Positions 30,057 to 37,106 of a stretch of DNA of 37,106 bases are shown here, piece after piece. The stretch is taken from NCBI GenBank assembly GCA_009377535.1, contig WHTV01000036.1:1-37106 (forward strand), given 5' to 3'. Within the stretch, counting starts at the first letter, position 1, and each line of letters opens with the position of its first letter. The notes beneath the pieces are model-generated. The model was given only the letters and a program-made list of their open reading frames with translations, ran no database searches and had not been told where the DNA came from. A program made the translations under genes and the position numbers. This DNA is from Kiloniellaceae bacterium. Lineage in GTDB: Bacteria > Pseudomonadota > Alphaproteobacteria > Kiloniellales > Kiloniellaceae.

Positions 30057-31328
30057 ATGCTGGACCAGTCGGATAAACCGCAAGCGCGGGGCCGCGCAAC
30101 CGAAGCGAGAAGCGGGTTGAAGACGATGCAAGGCGAGCACCAGATTCGCGGCGGCGACCAGTTTGGCCTGCGCGCCTACAACAAGCGGATGATCCTCAAC
30201 CTGATCCGCCAGTCGGGCGCGCTGCCGAAGGCCGAGATCGCGCGACTGACCGGCCTCAGCGCCCAGGCGGTTTCCGTCATCGTCAACGCGCTCCTGAAGG
30301 AAAAGCTGGTCCGCAAGGAGAAGAAGGTGCGCGGCAAGGTGGGCCAGCCCCACACGCCGATCGCGCTGAACGCCAACGGCGTGCTCTCGCTCGGCGTGAA
30401 GATCGGGCGGCGCAGCCTGGAGCTCATGCTGGTCAACTTCCACGGCCAGGCGATCGAGTACAAGCGCTTCGCCTATCTGGCCCCGCGGCAGAAGGAAGTG
30501 GCCGTGCTGCTGCGCCGGGAGCTGTCCGCGCTGCTGCAGGACACCGACGATCTGCTGCGCGGGCGCATCCTCGGCATCGGGGTCGCGATGCCGGGCCAGA
30601 TCTCCGGCTGGACCGACATCATGGGCCTCGACCCGGCCGATCTGATGGATTGGGACGAGGTCGACGTCGCTGCGCTGATCGCGGAGATCGCCGACCTGCC
30701 GGTGGAGATTTACAACGACGCGACCGCGGCCTGCGCGGCCGAGATGGTGCTCGGCAGCGCGCTCACCTTCTCGAGCGCGCTCTACATCTACGTCGGCACT
30801 TTCATCGGCGGCGGCGTGGTCATAAACGGCCAACTCTTCGAAGGCTCCCAGCGCAACGCCGGCGCCATCGGTTCCATGCCGGTGGCAACGCCCGGGGGCG
30901 GCGAGGAGCAGATCATCCGCCAGGGCTCTCTCTTCAGCCTGGAAAACGCGTTGCGGGCGGCCGGCATCGACGATCCCGGCATGATCGCCGACCGCCTGGG
31001 CGACCCGCGCGCGGCCCAGGCCTTCGCGCACTGGCGGCAAGGCGCCGCCCGACCGATCGCCCAGGCCATCGCGGCCGCCGTCAGCGTCATTGACTTCGAA
31101 GGCGTGGTGATCGACGCCATGCTGCACCCGCCGCAGCTCGAGGCCCTGGTGCAGGACGTCGGCAAAGCCCTGCGGGGGATGGACCTGACCGGCACCAGCC
31201 CCGTCGCCTTGCGCCACGGCAGCATCGGCCCCAAGGCGCGGGTCTGCGGTGCGGCCATCCTGCCCCTGATCCGCCAGTTCTCGCCCGACCAGAAACTGCT
31301 TGTGAAGAAGGTCGCCACTGCCGCCTGA
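30057..31328 (+). CDS. ROK family transcriptional regulator
   Basis: 423 residues from ATG 30057 with GGGGAGA upstream; a TTG at 30033 lies inside the operator and is not favoured. The N-terminal winged helix-turn-helix has MILNLIRQSGALPKAEIARLTGLSAQAVSVIVNALLKEKLVRKE. The sugar-kinase-like domain follows with GIGVAMPGQISGW, EIYNDATAACAAEMVLG and FIGGGVVINGQLFEGSQRNAGAIGSMPV. The usual cysteine-rich zinc motif (CxCGxxGC) after this point is replaced by VATPGGGEEQIIRQG. Similar rhizobial regulators control frc genes (FrcR), from memory. The position inside the glg operon and the two operator-like sites suggest control of both glycogen and fructose genes. The effector is probably a sugar or sugar phosphate. 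Confidence 0.9.
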   Translation: MLDQSDKPQARGRATEARSGLKTMQGEHQIRGGDQFGLRAYNKRMILNLIRQSGALPKAEIARLTGLSAQAVSVIVNALLKEKLVRKEKKVRGKVGQPHTPIALNANGVLSLGVKIGRRSLELMLVNFHGQAIEYKRFAYLAPRQKEVAVLLRRELSALLQDTDDLLRGRILGIGVAMPGQISGWTDIMGLDPADLMDWDEVDVAALIAEIADLPVEIYNDATAACAAEMVLGSALTFSSALYIYVGTFIGGGVVINGQLFEGSQRNAGAIGSMPVATPGGGEEQIIRQGSLFSLENALRAAGIDDPGMIADRLGDPRAAQAFAHWRQGAARPIAQAIAAAVSVIDFEGVVIDAMLHPPQLEALVQDVGKALRGMDLTGTSPVALRHGSIGPKARVCGAAILPLIRQFSPDQKLLVKKVATAA

Positions 31329-31391
31329 AATATCAGCCTAACGCAGCGATCGGCCCCGCCATGCCATCGCAATGTACTTGTTGAGGAATCC

Positions 31392-33806
31392 ATGCAGACC
31401 GAACCCGTCGCCCTCCATCCCGACAGCCGGCCCGACGCCGGTGTCCTGCGCAGCTCGATCGAGTATCACCTGCGCTACACCGTGGGGAAGAATCCCGCCG
31501 CCGCGACGCTGACCGACTGGCGCCTGGCGGTGTCGCGCGCCATCCGCGACCTGGTGATCGCCCCCTGGTTCGAGACCACCGAGCGCATCCGCGCCGGTCG
31601 TCACAAGCGCGTCTGCTACCTGTCGATGGAGTTTCTCATCGGCCGCCTGCTGGAGGACGCCATTTCCAATCTGGGCCTGGACGAGACGCTCCGCGACGTG
31701 GTGACCGCGTTCGACGTCGACTACGCCGCCATGCTGACCGACGAACCCGACGCGGCGCTTGGCAACGGCGGTCTCGGGCGGCTCGCCGCCTGCTTCCTCG
31801 ATTCGATGTCGACCGTGGGGCTCGCCGCCTACGGCTATGGCATCCGCTACGACCACGGCCTGTTCCGCCAGTCTTTCGAGGACGGCTGGCAGACCGAGGA
31901 GGCGGAGGACTGGCTGCGCCAGATCCACCCCTGGGAGTTCGAGCGTCCGGAGACCCGCTATCGCATCAGCTTCGGTGGCGAGCTGGCCAAGGAAAACGGC
32001 ACCGTCGTGTGGCGGCCGGAGGAAACCGTCCTCGCCGTCGGCTACGACACGCCGGTTCCCGGCTGGCGCGGCCGTTGGGCCAATACCCTGCGCCTGTGGT
32101 CGGCCAAGGCGGAGCGCGAGTTCGACCTGGAGCCCTTCAACAGGGGCGACCACCTGGCGGCGGTGGCGCCTTCGGTGCTGACCGAGACCATCAGCCGCGT
32201 GCTCTATCCGGATGACACCACCGAGCAGGGCAAGCTGCTGCGGCTGAAGCAGGAGTACTTCTTCACCGCCGCGTCCCTGGCCGACATCCTGCGCCGCTAC
32301 CTGGCGCAGCAGGGCGATGTCACCAAGCTGCCGCAGACCATCGCGATCCAGCTGAACGACACGCATCCGGCCATCGCCTTTCCGGAGCTGATCCGCCTGC
32401 TGGTCGACCTGCACGGGCAGCCTTTCGCCGCGGCCTTCGAAATCGCGCGCAACTGCCTGCACTACACCAACCACACGCTGCTGCCCGAGGCGCTGGAGCG
32501 CTGGCCGATCGACCTCATGGGGCGCGTGCTGCCGCGCCACCTGCAGCTGATCGAGCAGATCGACGCGCATCACGCCAACTCAGTGCGGCGCCCGGACAGC
32601 GTGAGCATCCTCGACGGGCAGGAGGTGCGCATGGGCAACCTCGCCTTCATCGGCGCACGGCGCGTCAACGGCGTCTCGGCGCTGCACACCAAGCTGATGA
32701 AGCAGACCGTTTTCAAGGAGCTCCATGCGCTGCACCCCGAGCGCATCGTCAACCAGACAAACGGCGTCACGCCGCGGCGCTGGATCTACAACTGCAATCC
32801 CGCACTGCGTGGCCTGTTGCACGAGAGCATCGGCGACGACTGGGTGACCGACCTGGATCGGCTGCAGGGACTGGTGCCGCTGGCCGAAGACGCCGGCTTC
32901 CGTCAGCGCTTCGCCGCCGCCAAGCGGGACAACAAGCTCTGCCTGGCGGACCACCTGCACGGCATCCTGGGTGTGGCGGTCGATCCCGATGCGATCTTCG
33001 ACATCCAGATCAAGCGCCTCCACGAATACAAGCGCCAGCTGCTGAACATTCTGCACGCCGTCGCGCTGTGGAACGAGATCCGCCGCGATCCGGAGGCGGA
33101 GCGGCCCGCACGGGTGAAGATCTTCGGTGGCAAGGCCGCCCCGGGCTACGCCATGGCCAAGCAGATCATCAAGCTGATCAACGACGTCGGCGCGACGATC
33201 AACGCCGACCCGCTGATGGCCGGCCGCCTGCAGGTGGTCTATCCGCCGAACTACAACGTCTCCATGGCCGAGCTGCTGATTCCCGCCGCCGATCTCTCCG
33301 AGCAGATCTCCACCGCCGGCATGGAGGCCTCGGGCACCGGCAACATGAAGCTGGCCATGAACGGCGCCCTTACCATCGGAACGCTCGACGGCGCCAACAT
33401 CGAGATCGCCGAGGCGGTCGGCGCGGACAACATTTTCATCTTCGGCCTGACCGCCGACCAGGTCGCCGATCTGCGGGAGAACGGCTACGACCCCGACGCC
33501 TACATCGCCGCCGAACCGCGCCTCGCCGAGGTGCTCGATCAGATCGCCGCGGGCATCTTCTCGCCGGACGACCCCCAGCGCTATGCCGGGCTGGTCGACA
33601 ACCTGCGCAGCAACGACTGGTTCCTCGTGGCAGCCGACTTCGGTGCCTACTGGGACGCCCAAAGCAGGGTCGAGGCCGCCTGGAGCGACCGCGACGCCTG
33701 GACCCGCAGCGCCGTGCTGAACACCGCCCGCATGGGCTGGTTCTCCTCCGACCGCACGATCCGCGGCTACGCCCGCGACATCTGGAACGCCGAGCCGGCC
33801 TTCTGA
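31392..33806 (+). CDS. glgP: Glycogen phosphorylase
   Basis: 804 residues from an ATG with GAGGAA upstream. It releases glucose-1-phosphate from glycogen using phosphate and pyridoxal phosphate. The PLP-binding lysine is Lys653 in ASGTGNMKLAMNGALTIGTLDGAN, the family signature. Also present are VCYLSMEFLIGRLL, ALGNGGLGRLAACFLDSM and HEYKRQLLNILH. The gene lies 63 bases after the ROK gene, probably on the same transcript. It acts with GlgX, MalQ and Pgm in glycogen breakdown. Confidence 0.98.
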   Translation: MQTEPVALHPDSRPDAGVLRSSIEYHLRYTVGKNPAAATLTDWRLAVSRAIRDLVIAPWFETTERIRAGRHKRVCYLSMEFLIGRLLEDAISNLGLDETLRDVVTAFDVDYAAMLTDEPDAALGNGGLGRLAACFLDSMSTVGLAAYGYGIRYDHGLFRQSFEDGWQTEEAEDWLRQIHPWEFERPETRYRISFGGELAKENGTVVWRPEETVLAVGYDTPVPGWRGRWANTLRLWSAKAEREFDLEPFNRGDHLAAVAPSVLTETISRVLYPDDTTEQGKLLRLKQEYFFTAASLADILRRYLAQQGDVTKLPQTIAIQLNDTHPAIAFPELIRLLVDLHGQPFAAAFEIARNCLHYTNHTLLPEALERWPIDLMGRVLPRHLQLIEQIDAHHANSVRRPDSVSILDGQEVRMGNLAFIGARRVNGVSALHTKLMKQTVFKELHALHPERIVNQTNGVTPRRWIYNCNPALRGLLHESIGDDWVTDLDRLQGLVPLAEDAGFRQRFAAAKRDNKLCLADHLHGILGVAVDPDAIFDIQIKRLHEYKRQLLNILHAVALWNEIRRDPEAERPARVKIFGGKAAPGYAMAKQIIKLINDVGATINADPLMAGRLQVVYPPNYNVSMAELLIPAADLSEQISTAGMEASGTGNMKLAMNGALTIGTLDGANIEIAEAVGADNIFIFGLTADQVADLRENGYDPDAYIAAEPRLAEVLDQIAAGIFSPDDPQRYAGLVDNLRSNDWFLVAADFGAYWDAQSRVEAAWSDRDAWTRSAVLNTARMGWFSSDRTIRGYARDIWNAEPAF

Positions 33807-33814
33807 AGTTGCGA

Positions 33815-36034
<2,220 letters not shown>

Positions 36035-36041
36035 CGCCGGG

Positions 36042-36407
36042 CTACTTCGGGCAGGCCGCGATGACGACGGGATCGCCGGCAGCCGCACCGAGGTCGAGGC
36101 AGCCCTCTACGGTGCACAGCCGCCAGGGCGAGATCGTGGCGCCGGAGGCCGCCAGCACCAGCTGCGGTACCGCCGGTGCCTGGGGTGCCCAGACCCACCA
36201 GCCGTCCTCCAGGCGCGCGCCCTCGCCAGGGTCCATGCCGGCGCCGGAGCCCTTCACCCGGGCCTCGGTCAGCACGAGGCCGGCCGGCGTCGCCGCCCAG
36301 TCCTCGTGCCACTGCGTGCGCTCGACGGAGTGGGTCCACGACAGGGTGAACGCGGCGGCCGCGAGGGTCAGAGACTTGCCGGCGGCGACAATGCAGATCG
36401 CGCTCAT
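36042..36407 (-). CDS. DUF1850 domain-containing protein
   Basis: 121 residues. The N-terminus has a hydrophobic stretch, then LSWTHSVERTQWHEDWAATPAGLVLTEARVKGSGAGMDP and DGWWVWAP, the DUF1850 pattern as I know it. Members are usually encoded right after fused TRAP permeases, as here, where the start overlaps the permease stop as ATGA. The function is not established; an accessory role in TRAP transport is inferred. The N-terminal hydrophobic segment may be a signal or an anchor. Confidence 0.87.
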   Translation of the reverse strand: MSAICIVAAGKSLTLAAAAFTLSWTHSVERTQWHEDWAATPAGLVLTEARVKGSGAGMDPGEGARLEDGWWVWAPQAPAVPQLVLAASGATISPWRLCTVEGCLDLGAAAGDPVVIAACPK

Positions 36408-37106
36408 TCGGCGCCGGCGGCCTGCCGGGCGGCGCGCAGGGAGAGCCAGGCCCAGCCCGCAAAGAGCAGTGTCAGGGCGAAGCCGACGCCGTCGGTCATC
36501 GGCAAGGCGGCGATCAGGGTGAAGGCGGCCGCCAGGGCGAGCCCCCGCTGCGGCCAGGTCAGCGGCCGGCCGAGGTAGCCGATCACCGAAGCGCCCCAGA
36601 GCCCGATGGCCAACACCGCCTTCACGACGATGTAGACGACGGCGGACAGGTAGCCGTAGTCCGCCGCCAAGGGACCGCCGTCCTGCAGCATCAGGGCCGG
36701 GGTGTAGATCGCCATGAAGGGAATGATGAAGCCGGCGGCAGCGACCTTCATGGCCTCGCCGGCGATCTTCAGCCCGCTCTCGCGGGCGATCGGCGCGGCG
36801 GCGAAACAGGCCAGCGCCACCGGCGGCGTGAGGTCGGCGAGGATGCCGAAGTAGAATACGAACATGTGGCTGACGATCAGCGGCACGCCGAGGGCCAGCA
36901 GCGCCGGACCGGCGATCGAGGAGGTGATGATGTAGTTGGGGATGGTCGGCAGCCCGGTGCCCAGCACGATGCAGGCGACCATGGTCAGCAGCAGGGCGAC
37001 AATCAGGTTGCCGCCCGATAGCGCGACGATGGCGCCGGCCAGCTTGCCGGCGACGCCGGTCAAGGCGGCGATGCCGACCAGCACGCCGACCAACGCGCAG
37101 GCGATG
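36404..37106 (-). CDS. TRAP transporter fused permease (4TM/12TM), C-terminal part (partial)
   Basis: The frame stays open to the right edge, so the 5' part lies outside the window; about 234 residues are seen. Hydrophobic segments with GVAGKLAGAIVALSGGNLIVALLLTMVACIVLGTGLPTIPNYI and FGILADLTPPVALACFAAAPIA match the DctM domain of the fused permeases that pair with TAXI-type binding proteins. The GLPTIPNY and LTPPVALA stretches are the family's recognisable motifs. It imports a carboxylate or other small solute using an ion gradient. The binding protein gene is probably beyond the edge. Confidence 0.88.
   Translation of the reverse strand, partial: IACALVGVLVGIAALTGVAGKLAGAIVALSGGNLIVALLLTMVACIVLGTGLPTIPNYIITSSIAGPALLALGVPLIVSHMFVFYFGILADLTPPVALACFAAAPIARESGLKIAGEAMKVAAAGFIIPFMAIYTPALMLQDGGPLAADYGYLSAVVYIVVKAVLAIGLWGASVIGYLGRPLTWPQRGLALAAAFTLIAALPMTDGVGFALTLLFAGWAWLSLRAARQAAGAE

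Overview
This is a GC-rich window with dense, tightly packed operons. Many start and stop codons overlap as ATGA or GTGA. No rRNA, tRNA, CRISPR array, phage gene or transposase was seen. The mix of TTT and TRAP solute transporters, a FrcBCA-type fructose ABC transporter, a Bradyrhizobium-type D-tartrate dehydratase and a short intergenic repeat starting CTAGAGCCTTTCC points to an alphaproteobacterium. A Rhodospirillales-like heterotroph is my best guess; this is inference, since no marker gene is present.

Region 1 (1-8357), organic and sugar acids. It begins with the tail of a TctA permease. A fluoroacetate-dehalogenase-like hydrolase with a translationally coupled small protein follows on the minus strand. 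Divergent from these are two enolase-superfamily genes, the second a convincing D-tartrate dehydratase. Convergent with them is a minus-strand operon tctC-tctB-tctA-aldo/keto reductase. Together they suggest uptake and breakdown of tartrate-like hydroxy acids. A 333-base gap upstream of tctC holds small palindromes and a tandem repeat.

Region 2 (8358-17774), a peptide-type ABC operon on the minus strand: GntR/FCD regulator, two ATPases, binding protein, two permeases, then a gamma-glutamyltransferase-family amidohydrolase without a signal peptide. A 272-bp repeat with long terminal inverted repeats follows and supplies the stop codon of that enzyme. An exported Kelch-repeat protein comes last.

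Region 3 (17885-36034), fructose uptake and glycogen. frcB-frcC-frcA (minus) is divergent from glgC-glgA-glgX-malQ-pgm-ROK regulator-glgP-glgB (plus), a nearly complete cycle of glycogen synthesis and breakdown. A 23-bp operator-like sequence lies between the divergent frcB and glgC promoters. A related copy with the same spacing lies just upstream of the ROK regulator gene. The simplest reading is that this regulator controls both fructose import and glycogen metabolism as well as itself.

Region 4 (36042-37106), minus strand: a DUF1850 protein and the C-terminal part of a fused TRAP permease that runs off the right edge.
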